Positions 12,526 to 22,555 of a stretch of 64,000 nucleotides of DNA are shown piece after piece (the stretch's first letter is position 1; each line of letters starts with the position of its first letter). A program made the position numbers and the translations under genes. The notes under the pieces were generated by a model that was not told the origin of the DNA, did no database searches, and was given only the letters and a program-made list of their open reading frames with translations. Where the stretch lies: NCBI RefSeq assembly GCF_036417845.1, contig NC_089979.1, positions 10,159,424-10,223,423 on the forward strand, written 5' to 3'. This stretch comes from Apteryx mantelli. Lineage: Eukaryota; Chordata; Aves; Apterygiformes; Apterygidae.

Positions 12526-14015
12526 CCCTCGCCAATCCAGTTTCCATGCATGCTAAGCATGCTGCAACACTTCTTTTCAGTGTTACTGAGGACTCTTTCC
12601 TGGCCAAAAGCCAAAAAGCAGTTCTTCTTTATTCTGCTTTCCATATTCCTTTTGATATTGCCAGCCATTTTTATCTTCTTGATATCTCTTCCTCCTCCAC
12701 TGTTTTTATGACACGATCTTCAATTGATTTTCTTCCTACCACTCTCTTTGCTTTTTCAGTCTTTCCATTTTTTTCTCCCAATCCATTTCTCAGTGCAACT
12801 CCCACACGGTTCTTTTCTTGGCTTCCTTCTCTTCTTGCCTACTCTGCCTCTCTGAATCTCACGATGTTTAACAGTCATCTGTATTAGCCCAGGGTTTTGG
12901 GGCAGGAAAGCTGGATCACATGAATCAGCAGAAATCCTACGGCCGTATGGAGGGCTTCTGATAGGCAATGAAATCAGAGAATGAAACATGTTCAGGCAGG
13001 ACCATTTCTCTGGAGTATTGGTCATATTTTTGCTGGCAGAGCTGCATGCAAATCCTGCTGATGATATCATTTTTACGGGTGTACATAAATCAAGTATCTC
13101 CTGTTTATGCTTACTCAGGCATTGCAGCATTTTGTTGAAAATTTCAACCGTTTTTAAGTTGTATGGACACTTTATTAGAATTACATATAAAATCATTTAA
13201 AAGCGTAAGTGCACTGTAACGTGGGAGTAGGTCCTTATATACAGAACATTGTGATGAAAACCTTTGAAATGGACACATCCACATAGCATTATTCGTTTTC
13301 AGTTGTTAAGTTTTTGAGAACATCTATCAGTCCTGAATTTTCAAGCTTTTGTGGAGAGAACCCCAAATACAAAGAGAAGGAAAATACATTGTATGACGAA
13401 AAAAATCGGACTGTAGTAGCAGATGACCATGATTACTTCAATCTCCTGAGACCTAGCCTTCTTTAGAAAGGCACATATGGGCCCCAAAGTCCAAGCTTTA
13501 AAAAACAAACAAACAAAAAAAGCCCCTCATTATCACTGTCTGCCAACTCCCAGTTCCATGGTGCAATAATCACTAAAGTATATTTTAGCTTATTCAGAAA
13601 TATTACTTTTGAAAGGATGCAGAGCTGATAAACAGCACAAAGGAAAGACAGTGGAGATGTGATTGGGAACATTTCAGGCTGCTGCCGCCGTTTTCATGGC
13701 TACAAGAGGGCACGGGGGGTGAACTGTCTGATACGGTCATTTCAACAGTAATATATCATTCTTCCATTTGCTTTAAAAGGGCTCGGAAACAGTATTAGTA
13801 ATATATATATATCAGTAATAGAGGCTTCAGGGATGTTGCTGGGATAGAATAGGAGTTCTTAATGGTCACGTAAGTATATGGAGAGTAAAAATGTGACTTT
13901 ATCAGGGATGAGCTGCTGTAGGATGTATAGTATCTTTGTTCCCCATATCATAAAATGCTTGAAGGAGGAGGACTTGCGAGTACCGAAAAACCAGCAGGAG
14001 GGCTTTAACTGGCTG
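12526..14015. other. ASAP1 upstream flank
   Basis: This stretch runs from the CR1 end to the CpG island. It contains an AT dinucleotide run at about 13799-13811 and a minus-strand open frame of 146 codons (12756-13196) that is lysine/arginine rich at its end because of a T/C-rich + strand. No exon was recognised. G+C rises from about 13.9 kb toward the promoter. Confidence 0.5.
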
Positions 14016-14171
14016 CGATGGACATTAAGGGGGGCGGGGGGGGGGCAACCCCCTAACTCGCCCTTGGGATTTGTCCTGGGCCGATTAGCCGAACCGGGCT
14101 CGCCCCAGGGCTGGGCCGGCAGCGAGACCCCGGCGCCGAAACGCGGCTGGGTCGGAAAGTTCAACCTCGCT

Positions 14172-14217
14172 GAAAAAAAGAAAAAAAAGAAAAGAAAAAA
14201 AAAGGGAAAAAAAGAAA
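14172..14217 (+). repeat. 46-nt uninterrupted purine tract
   Basis: Only A and G occur over 46 bases (A runs separated by single G or GGG) in the distal part of the CpG island. Such tracts can form triplex DNA or exclude nucleosomes. Its place at the island flank suggests a possible role in promoter opening, but that is inference. Confidence 0.85.
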
Positions 14218-14312
14218 CCGTGACAGGGCATTTTCTCAGGAAACCGCCTTTCTGGGCCCTGCGGGTCACGCCGCCCCACCGCCGAAGCCCACCGGGCGGG
14301 CAGCGGCGCCGC

Positions 14313-14358
14313 GGCGGAGCAGGGCGGGGCGGGGCAGGGCGGGGCAGGGCGGGGGGGA
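14313..14358 (+). promoter_or_regulatory. tandem GC-box cluster
   Basis: Repeated gggcgggg and ggggcaggg words follow one another over about 45 bp. This gives several SP/KLF-type GC boxes and at least four G runs of three or more, which could also form a G-quadruplex. The position fits the distal promoter of ASAP1. Confidence 0.65.
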
Positions 14359-14620
14359 GCCACTCCGCGCCCCGCGGCCCTTCCCGCGGCATCTCCCCGC
14401 CGGGCTCCGCGGCCCTGTGCGGACGGGGAGGCGGCGCCCCCCCCCCACCCCCCGCGCGCGCGGCCGCCCCGCGGCGCTGATGGTGGGGGGAGGGGGCGCG
14501 CGCGGCCGGGCAGGGGGAGGCGGGCGGGGGGGCAGCGGCGAGCCGGCCGGCCGCGCCTGCGCAGAGCACTTCCTTGTTTGCCCACGTAACGGCTGCGGGC
14601 GGGCGCTGGGCAGCGCGTGT

Positions 14621-14637
14621 CAGTCACCGGGTGACTG
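14621..14637 (+). promoter_or_regulatory. perfect 8+1+8 palindrome in promoter
   Basis: The sequence CAGTCACC-G-GGTGACTG is a perfect inverted repeat with a single-base centre. It is flanked on both sides by TGTCAG-type words, so a short direct repeat encloses it. It looks like a binding site for a dimeric factor in the CpG island. The factor is not identifiable by eye. Confidence 0.5.
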
Positions 14638-14690
14638 TCAGCGGCGGCGGGAGCTCCAGCGCGCCCCGGCCGCCGCCGCCCTCTCCCCTT

Positions 14691-14727
14691 CCTCCTCCTC
14701 CTCCTCCTCCTCCTCCGCCGCCGCCGC
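14691..14727 (+). repeat. (CCT)n then (GCC)n microsatellite
   Basis: About eight to nine CCT units run directly into three to four GCC units in the presumed promoter or 5' UTR. On the minus strand it reads as AGG/GGC repeats. Length polymorphism is likely. Confidence 0.9.
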
Positions 14728-14800
14728 CTCCCCCGGCCCCTCTCCCCTCCCCCGGCCGGGGGGCGCAGCCGGAGCCCGCACAAGTTAGTGCCGAACTTCC

Positions 14801-14822
14801 CGGCGGCGGCGGCGGCGGCGGG
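14801..14822 (+). repeat. short CGG repeat
   Basis: Six to seven CGG/GGC units precede a GGGG run in the presumed 5' UTR or core promoter. G-quadruplex formation on the sense strand is possible. Confidence 0.85.
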
Positions 14823-14899
14823 GGTCGGCGGCGCTCTCCGCCCCCGGCGGCGGGTGGGGAAAGGGGCCGAGCCGGCGGGGGGTGGGGGCCGCCGGCGCC

Positions 14900-14948
14900 G
14901 CTCCCTCCCTCGCTCCCTCTCTCCCTCGCTCCCTCCCTCCCTCCCTCC
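14900..14948 (+). repeat. CTCC/CTCG pyrimidine tract
   Basis: A run of ctccctccctcg-type units, almost entirely pyrimidine, lies about 330 bp upstream of the start codon. TC-rich tracts of this type are common near TATA-less start sites, so initiation could occur in or just after it. Confidence 0.8.
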
Positions 14949-15118
14949 GCGCGGCGCTGGCGGCGGCGGCGGCGCCGGGCTCCTGCGAGGCGGCCGGCGG
15001 GGGCCGCAGCTGGCCGCGGCGCGGGGCGGCCCCGCTGCGCCTCACGGCCGGCCGAGGGGGGCGGGCGGCTGCGTGTAGAGGGGCGAAGCCCCTGCCTCGC
15101 CGCCGCTCGGCTGCTCTG

Positions 15119-15145
15119 ATGCCGCGGGGCTCCTCGCCCTCCTAA
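15119..15145 (+). promoter_or_regulatory. ASAP1: 8-codon upstream ORF (MPRGSSPS)
   Basis: An ATG at 15119 in weak context (C at -3) opens eight codons, MPRGSSPS, and stops at TAA 15143-15145, 118 nt before the ASAP1 start and out of frame with it. It is the only upstream ATG between about 14.8 kb and the main start, so it would be a single uORF if transcription begins upstream of it. Its stop codon overlaps the branchpoint-like word described for the candidate acceptor. Confidence 0.5.
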
Positions 15146-15259
15146 CAGCTTCCCTCTCCTTTTTTTTTTTATTTTTTTCTCCCTCTCTTTACCCCCCAAA
15201 CTTGGTTTCCGCTGCGGACCCGTGTGCTGCTCCCCGGCCGGGCTTCCCCCGCGGGGCAG
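15140..15259 (+). promoter_or_regulatory. ASAP1: candidate 3' splice site just upstream of the ASAP1 ATG
   Basis: A branchpoint-like tcctaac (15140-15146) is followed by a pyrimidine-rich stretch (15149-15200). After AG at 15147-15148 there is no AG until gcag at 15256-15259, immediately before GATC-ATG. A long AG-free zone between branchpoint and acceptor is typical of a real distant-branchpoint 3' splice site. The mammalian ASAP1 long isoform, as I recall it, has extra residues before MPDQ from an upstream exon, so this exon may serve both as a first exon and as an internal exon. No upstream exon was located in the window. Confidence 0.4.
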
Positions 15260-15263
15260 GATC

Positions 15264-15389
15264 ATGCCGGACCAGATCAGCGTGTCGGAGTTCATCGCGG
15301 AGACCACCGAGGATTACAACTCCCCCACCACCTCCAGCTTCACCACCCGGCTGCAGAACTGCCGAAACACCGTCACGCTGCTGGAAGAG
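15264..15389 (+). CDS. ASAP1: ASAP1 coding exon 1 (residues 1-42)
   Basis: ASAP1 is a multidomain GTPase-activating protein for Arf GTPases at focal adhesions, podosomes and membrane ruffles. Its full architecture is BAR, PH, ArfGAP, ankyrin repeats, proline-rich and SH3. This exon encodes residues 1-42, starting MPDQISVSEFIAETTEDYNS and ending LLEE, which matches the conserved ASAP N-terminus. The words IAETTEDYNSPTT and CRNTVTLLEE favour ASAP1 over ASAP2. The start is ATG 15264, with A at -3. The same frame is open upstream to 15222 but has only GTG there, so no earlier ATG start is available. The exon ends at GAG|gtacat after codon 42 (phase 0). A C12-T9 homopolymer begins eight bases into the intron. 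The rest of the BAR domain follows in later exons. Confidence 0.95.
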
Positions 15390-15397
15390 GTACATAA

Positions 15398-15418
15398 CCC
15401 CCCCCCCCCTTTTTTTTT
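15398..15418 (+). repeat. C12-T9 homopolymer next to the splice donor
   Basis: Twelve C followed directly by nine T, starting eight bases after the exon 1 donor GT. The tract is pyrimidine-only and likely length-variable. Its closeness to the donor could affect splicing or be a sequencing or assembly weak point. Confidence 0.9.
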
Positions 15419-17947
15419 GTCTTGGCGAGAGAGCCTCAGGGGCAGCACTGCCCGCCCGGTCCAGGGGCGCTGGAGGCACTGGTGTGCGTGTGATCTGCTC
15501 CGCTCTTTTAATTGCGGGACTTTGCTCTTGCCCGGGAAGCTTTCCTGCCTGGCCTGAAGGGTTAGTGCCCCAAACAGCCAAGGTTTCTTGAGCTTCGGCG
15601 TCGGCCTTGCGCCTCTCGGTGGTTTTGGTGCTGGCGACTGTAGCGAGAGCAAGAAGCGTTGGCGCTGGGAGAGCGGAGCGAAGATGAGCGTTGGGTTTTG
15701 TTGGGGAGCGGCAGCTGCGGCTGCCCCTTGTCCGTCGTTAGGTCCGGTCAGCGCCCAGCCTGCACCGCTGAAACCTGCCAGCGAAGACTTCGCTTAAGAA
15801 ATGAGGCAGGGATGAATGTGCAGTGAAAAGATAATATGAAAAGAAACCGGGTGGCGGGAAGAGAGCAAAATAGTGCGGTAGGGATGATTATTTGGTCTGG
15901 TCATCTCAACCTTGAAGCCTCGAGGTCTTTTTTTTTTTTAATGCTTATTATTAGCGTCACTTAAATCTTCATCCTGCTTCTCTGTTGAGAAACGCGAGTG
16001 TGAAAACAGGTAAACTTACGGAGCATGTCTTTATGAAATGTCAGTCCATTGCTTCCTATTTGAGGAATGAGGGTGATTTCCTACGGGCTAGGTCAGCAGT
16101 TATTAGGAAATGTCTTGTAAAGGACTTTAAAACAAGACAGTGGGTAGCTCTTCACCTGTACTTGGTTGAAGGTGCTAGTACAATGATACTGAAAGAAGAC
16201 TTTTTTTTTTTAAACTGCTGTTTCATAGACTATAGTACCTTGTTGTTTTGGTTTTAGACTTTTTTTTTTAGTTTTGCTGAATGTGTTAGTATGAGCAAAA
16301 CATCTGGTATGCAAGTATGCAAGGAAAGAGTATTAACCACGTTATTCTTCTGATAGACTTGGGGATAGGAAGTCTAATTCCATAGGATTAAAAATAGTTA
16401 ATGTCTATTTAGTAGAATTTTTTTCAAATGTTCAAAATGTTAATAGTGCTATTGTTTGCAATAACTTGCTAGGTAATAGAATGATTGGGAAATTGCATTT
16501 ATAAATCTGTATTTTATTTCTTTTTTAATTATGTAACTTTGATTAACTTCTGGAAGTTTTCCATAGCTGTAACTAAGTCATGCTTGCTTATAGGTTTGTC
16601 AGAAATCAACCTGTTCTGCGTTTGACAGTATTGCTGCCCCCTGGTCTTAAATATGTGGAATAGGTACAGCCAATGTATATTTAGTGGTACAGATGACAGC
16701 ATGCACAGAGTTAAGTAAAAATATTTTACAGATGGCTTGAGTCCTCTCTACCTGTATTCTCCCTTCACTGGTGACTTCTAGGGTAAGAATAAAGTATAAT
16801 ACTTTCATGATTTGGGAGATGCATCAGTGTGTTCTGGGTGTGGTAATGCCCTTACAAATAAAACCAAAATGTGGCACTTTAAATATAGAAGTTACATACA
16901 TACAGTATTCTGCACTACTTATGTGGATAGGTAAAATTTTTAAAGTTTAATGCGTGACTTGACAGTAATAAATCAGAGTAGTAGAGAGTGGTGGGCTCTT
17001 GTAGTGTTTGCCTTGCTGTTCTTGGATTTCTTTTGTATAACTGTATTTCATGTACCCTATAGAACATGTTTGCAGCTTAAATTGGTTCTGGGTTTGTTTT
17101 ATATTGTTCTTGATTATCTATCAATAGAGGAAAGTTCTATTTAGTGGGAAACAAAATATGGCACAAATATGCTCTGCTGTTATATACTGCAAAAATCTGT
17201 AACTTTCCCAAATTCATTTTTATTAATTTGCATGAAGAAATGCAGATCGTCAGAATGTGACAAGCAAAGTGCTCCAGTAGAGTCTTTGACTGTCTGTCTT
17301 CATTGTAGTTGCAGCTTGCATCAGTAGTTCCCAGGGATAGTTACTTTACGGCTGGGTTGGTTTCTGTTTATCTGCTTACCTCTGATTCATATGAAGCAGT
17401 GGATTGAAGTTGAAGGGTTGAAGTGGCTGTTACGTGGCTCTTATTACAGCTGCTATTGTCCATGCATCATGGATGACTGAAGAGCTCTTCAAGCAGCTCC
17501 TGAACTTCATATTTCAGCTTACTGTATTAAGGCAAACTGGATGTTCCCCTCCTTTCAGCTGTCTGATTTTTAACTTAATGCTGCATGTGAGTTGGAGTCT
17601 TCAGTGGGCTTTTGCAGACTGTGTCAAGCTCTATGCAGTTACGGCTCTGCAGCCTGCAATATCTTAGCTCAATTTCTTAGTTTAAAGCTAACTTAATCCT
17701 TACCTACCTTAATCCTACCTCAGTGATTATAAGATGGTTTTGGGAGAAACGAAATTTTTTCTTTATTTTAAATAAGATTGTGATCTAAAGCTACTTAGTA
17801 AACAGCAGGAAAATTAAACAAATTAGTGAAAGTTAGATCTATATCACAGCCTCCTGGTCAGGTATAATTCTTACCATAGCTCAGATGAGTAGTTGGATCA
17901 GAACCACCTTTTCATTAAGAATGTGATAAAAAAGGAATAGGGCTAGG

Positions 17948-17994
17948 GTTTTTTTTGTTTGTTTGTTTGTTTTGGGGGGGGTGTTTTGTTTTTT
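17948..17994 (+). repeat. T/G simple tract (GTTT)n with G8
   Basis: A T run, four GTTT-type units, then eight G and a further T/G run. A low-complexity intronic tract with no recognised element body beside it. Confidence 0.85.
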
Positions 17995-18138
17995 GTCTGT
18001 ATTTTGTTCCATGAAGGCATTATAGAATAGTGAATTTCCAGTTCCTTAGTTGCAATTAACAAGCTGGTCTTTAATAAAATAGACTATGGAATCAGTTGCT
18101 GTTTTTTGTATTTGCTTGTCCCCCAACAGAAGTACAGT

Positions 18139-18388
18139 TTGTTAACTATCAGAGTACACTGATATATATCATCTCTTATTTGTTGCTCTCTTCCTGTTAC
18201 CACTAAAATTATTTTCAAAGGAGACTTTAGATGCAATAGATGCAATTACGGGACTGATTTCAGGTGGAAAAATCACAGCAGGCATTCTTACTCAGTCTGC
18301 CTTTGCTCTTGGTAAGGTTTTAGTGGACAGCCAAACAAAATATGAAGATATACCTCAAAAAGTCAGAAACCTAGTAAGGATTCTCTGA
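18139..18388 (+). other. protein-like open segment in intron 1
   Basis: A + frame stays open from about 18139 to a TGA at 18386-18388. From 18221 it reads ETLDAIDAITGLISGGKITA and continues GILTQSAFALGKVLVDSQ, then TKYEDIPQKVRNLVRIL. The residue mix (many A, D, G, I, L; no low-complexity lysine or phenylalanine runs) is unlike translated AT-rich intron. Two donor-like gtaagg words fall at 18312 and 18374, and a T/C-rich stretch precedes 18211. It does not preserve ASAP1 frame if spliced at the first donor (91 nt). I do not recognise the family. A fossil retrocopy or exon of another gene, or chance, are the alternatives. Confidence 0.35.
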
Positions 18389-21300
18389 AGGACTTCTGTG
18401 ACTGTGGGGGACTTGTACAAAAACCCCTCTATTTAAATGTGGTGTGATATTATCAAGGGAGCAAATAACGAGTACATGCTGGTACGTAGAAGTCTGACTA
18501 GAAAGTTTTCATGCCAGATATTTAAGCTATTTAAACTTTTGAAATTTTACAAGTTTTTTCCCTCTTTGTCATTGAGTCACCCCAGAGCCAAAACAGATGC
18601 AGTATCCATTGTATCAAGCTTTTGGATCATTGTGTCCAAGCTTAGGCATCTCATACTCAAGTAGTTACCAAAGAACTTCTAGATTTTTTTTTTTTTAATC
18701 ATAACTATTCTAAGTATCAGTGCTATCTGATGGCCATTAGTAAACAGATTTTGGAGTTTATTCTTCCTAATGCTAAAACAATGAGTATTTTCAAACTCTA
18801 GGGGGAGGCAAAAAAAGTTCCATTATACTATGGTCTAGTTGTAGTTTAAGAGAATTTGAAATCTCTGTTCTTTTCCATGAAGATTTCAGTGGTATAATAT
18901 TATATTCATAACAATGAAAACATTTTTAACTTCATTTTTCTGCCACAATACTGTGAATGTTTTTTAATGCAGTTGATATTGGATCAGAATCAAAGAGGTA
19001 GATTACTACATATCTACATGGGTGGTTAATCAGCAAAAAAACCAGACTGTTGAAATCATGAGATAGTATAGACAGATCACTGATGCAGAGTCTTAGAATA
19101 CAGCCTCTGCTTTGTTCTTGCCAAACATGCTTTTATATCCACAGTAGCTCCATGATTTGTGTTACTCAAATAGATTTTGAGCAGTTGATTGTAATGTTTG
19201 AACTGATATTCTTGCATGAGTGAGTTTGAATTTTTAGGGATCGATATCATCTGTTCAGAGAATAAGTACTGCACATGCGGGATCACCACCAGACTCTACC
19301 ATTCCATTGTCTCCCAGCTCCAGATGAAAGGACTTCTTTGCACTTGAAGGAGAACTCAGTTATCATGACCAGGCATGTCTGTCTTCTAAGCCAGATGTTT
19401 TGCTGGACTGTCTTGGAATACAGAGGTTAAGCTTAAATGTTTAAATTCCCTCTTGACAGTCTGGTGAGATAAGAAGTGACAGCACTTGGATTAGTTGGGA
19501 ACTGATGATACCTTAAGGAATAACTGTGTTTCTGATGCCTGTTTTACTCTTACACTTCTGTAATACTTTAGCATCTTCAATGATTAATGTTATTCCTTTT
19601 TTTTTTTTTTGCCCTTCAGTGAGAAGTTGAAAACTCAAAACATCCTCTGTGACAATTAGAGCTTTCCATAGGCATTGTTTTTTATTAAACGTTTAACTGG
19701 TGAGTGGAATAAAATATGGCTGCAGATATGTTAATAAACATGCCTGCAATGACTGCTGCCCATTTTGTTTGTCACTGTGCTGGTTTGTTAGAGCTTAGGG
19801 GTGTGTTTTGTGGACTGGTGCTGTAATGAATACATGCATGCTGCATCAGTGAAATAATGGCTGACCCCTGCTCAGCCTAACACAGAATTTTGTTGTTCTC
19901 AGCACAGTATAGTATAGCATAACCTGAAGGGGGAAGCAGCTTTCTCAGTGTTGTTCTTCATGTGTTATGGACACTACCTAAGATTAGAGATGGGAAAGGG
20001 AAAGGTGTTTCTGTGTTTTTTTTTGTTTGTTTGCCTTTTTCCTACAGCATGTTATATATGAGTCATTTTCATAGTTCTCCATATGTAACTTTTCCCTTTG
20101 TGCTTTAGTTTCTGTGAAGTTCTCGTATTCTGTTGAGGGGGAAAAACATTTGGGATGAGGGTTGGGGGACAAGATTTTTTTTTTTCCCCACGTATGTTTT
20201 TGTAGAAACTTGTGTAGCACTCAAACAGCTACACAGTCCGTTCACCTACACGATCTCATGAGCCTTTCCACAAGACCCCTTTTCAGTGACGAGGTATGCT
20301 GACAAGGGAGGTGGATGAAACCATGCAGCAAAACAGCGCTTCCATAGAATGTGGAAGGAAAGAAAGAATTGACTGCATTCTAAATCAACTTTTTGTTTTA
20401 GTTTGCAATACGTACTTTGTTCAATAGCCTGTACTGTGCTAAAACCGGTAAGATCTTTTTTTTGTGTCTGTCTGTAGTGAAAGTAATTTTTCTATCATTT
20501 ATAGCACTTGGTTTCCCCTGAAGCTTCGTCTCTGTGTGATTACAGCACGTAAATCATAACATCCTAGTTCTTCTTTTTTTTTTTTAATTAAAAAAAAAAA
20601 AGAATCCAGGGGAGCCCAGTAGCACAGGACTTAAACCCAGCTTTTCCTAGCCTTTTAACTTGCTATGTACTGCAGTCAGAAGCAGCCTTGCATCATGGGT
20701 TGCTTGTGGTCAGTTACATAAGAATCGACTCTAAGTACAAAGCTATCTTCAGTTTTCATAGTAGCATGCTTTTGGTAGCAGAGCATCCCAAAAGAGCCAG
20801 GCAAGAAAAGTTTCTTTGTTTAATAAATGTAGCTCAGGATAATTATTATTTTAGAGTGAATGGCAAACTGCACCAAAGAAGTAAAAATGGATATATGTTC
20901 TAAAACACATATAAAGGCCACACTGACAGTTTTTAAGTGGGTTGTCTTATGATCAGGATATTGAAAATATGGAGAAGAAGGAGACTTGATAGCAATATCC
21001 CCTATTTACAATAGCACGTTTCACAAAAATGCAGTTGAGGATGCTTTTACATTTACATGCTACAGTTCTTATTCATTTACTATGGAATTGGTTTTACCCT
21101 TTGTCTGGTGGTAGTGGAAACATTTGACTAATAAGTATTCAGTCTCCTTTTACCTCATTGTGACTGATGTGAGGAAAAGACCCAGAAAAATATTCACTGG
21201 TAGCTTTCAGTCGAAATCTCAGTCATGCCAGATTAATTTGCTTTACCTTCTGAGAATATGTGTTCATTTTAGCAACACTTTTGAAAGTACTTCTTACAAC

Positions 21301-22555
21301 TTTGTGGTAGCTCATATAGATTTTAGAGAAGTACTGCTTCTTGTTATGAACTCCCAACAGGCATTTCCATGTTTGCTCATCAGTTAGGAAACTCTGAAAG
21401 TGCTCTTTGGTGCACTCTGTTCAGTATGCTGTTCAGATAAATCCTGATAGAATGTGTAGCATGTAGTCATGGGAACTTGCGCTCTACATGAATCCTTCGT
21501 TTAGAAGAGAGAACCTCTTAAAGTGACAAGACTTCAAGTCAGCTCTCATATTTAGATTGAAGCCTAGTGGAAATATTTTCTGTAGTTAAAAAGCAGTGAT
21601 AGAAAAAAGTTGTTTACAAAAAAGCATGTTTGAAATCCAGCATGGCATCAGTGAAAGACTGAAAGTGAATGAATCAGAACAGGATTAGGTTGGTTCATTT
21701 TATTTTTTGTATTTGAGTAAAATGAACTGAATTTTCAAAGCTGTGTTATTCTGATTTGTAACATGTTCTATGGTACTGATCTTGGAGACTGTTGTTCTGT
21801 CAAGTTTGATTGCTCTTGGCTAAGAGGCCTAAACATTATTGGTGAATGGAAAGGAAGCCTCATTTGGAAAAGGAAGCTCGTGCTTTTATATCAGGAGTAC
21901 AGCAGAAAGTGCAGTCCCCACTCAGAAGTGTAGCAAACAATTATTTTATATTTCTAAAGTGATCATACTGATCTGCATCCTATTGTACTGATACTGTATA
22001 TATTGTTCGCTACATACTAATGGGCTAATAATGAGGTTTTGTATAAGCACTGTGACCAATATGATTTTTGAGGAGGGTAGCAGATTTGATTGTGATGATT
22101 ATGGGAGACCTTTCCTTTAATACTCCTGTGAAAAAGGAACAAAAACCTGTAGGGACCCTCATCCCCCCTTGCTCTTACTCAGTGGTGAAAGGACCGGCCT
22201 TAGTTGTGATTTCTCCTGTGGTTAAGCCAGAGGGAGAGTGTGTGTGTGTATGTCTATCTGCTTTTTTTTTTTTTTATCACTGCTTCTGTCCTGACCTTAT
22301 TAGTTTTATCCTTCTTGTTATATTTGTTATCAGGAGAAATACAGAAACTTTTTGTTGCAGAAATTGATACTTACCATATCAGTAGGGTAATGGAGTCTTA
22401 ACTTGTTAACCTAGAAACACTTCCACAATGTAAATGTTATATCTAACTTCTCATTTTTCATTCTGTTGGTTTCTTTTTATTTGTGTGTGTGTGTTTTAAC
22501 CTAAGAACTATAAATCTAGTATGATGCTGGAGGTGATTTTTCCGCAAAGTACAAG

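Larger units (their letters stand above)
14020..15790 (+). promoter_or_regulatory. ASAP1: ASAP1 CpG-island promoter and 5' UTR region
   Basis: G+C and CpG density rise abruptly near 14.02 kb and fall near 15.8 kb, in a window that is otherwise AT-rich. The island covers coding exon 1 and the start of intron 1, as is usual for housekeeping-type vertebrate promoters. No TATA box sits at a convincing distance. Visible elements include clustered GC boxes (14313-14358), an ETS-like cacttcctt and an NRF1-like gcctgcgcag (about 14555-14575), a 17-bp palindrome (14621-14637), CCT/CCG/CGG repeats and a CTCC tract. The transcription start cannot be fixed from sequence; 14.6-15.1 kb is most likely. Confidence 0.85.

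Noticed and set aside
1-13000. Exons of ADCY8, the expected upstream neighbour
   Set aside because: No adenylyl cyclase motif appears in any open frame. In mammals the gap to ADCY8 is several hundred kb.
12756-13196. 146-codon minus-strand ORF upstream of ASAP1
   Set aside because: The C-terminal half is basic low complexity created by a T/C-rich + strand. No domain or conserved pattern was seen.
15222-15263. In-frame upstream extension of ASAP1 from 15222
   Set aside because: The codon at 15222 is GTG, not ATG, and the added residues (CCSPAGLPPRGRI) are not part of known ASAP proteins, so the start was kept at 15264.
1-15263. Upstream ASAP1 exon for the longer mammalian-type N-terminus (MRSSAS...)
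   Set aside because: I looked for its translation in open frames upstream and did not find it. It probably lies further upstream, or is too short or diverged to see.
13859-15307. Many long open frames (up to 236 codons) on both strands in the CpG island
   Set aside because: They are produced by GC- and triplet-repeat-rich DNA that lacks stop codons. Translations are runs of R, P, G and A with no domain. Only the frame starting at 15264 is real.
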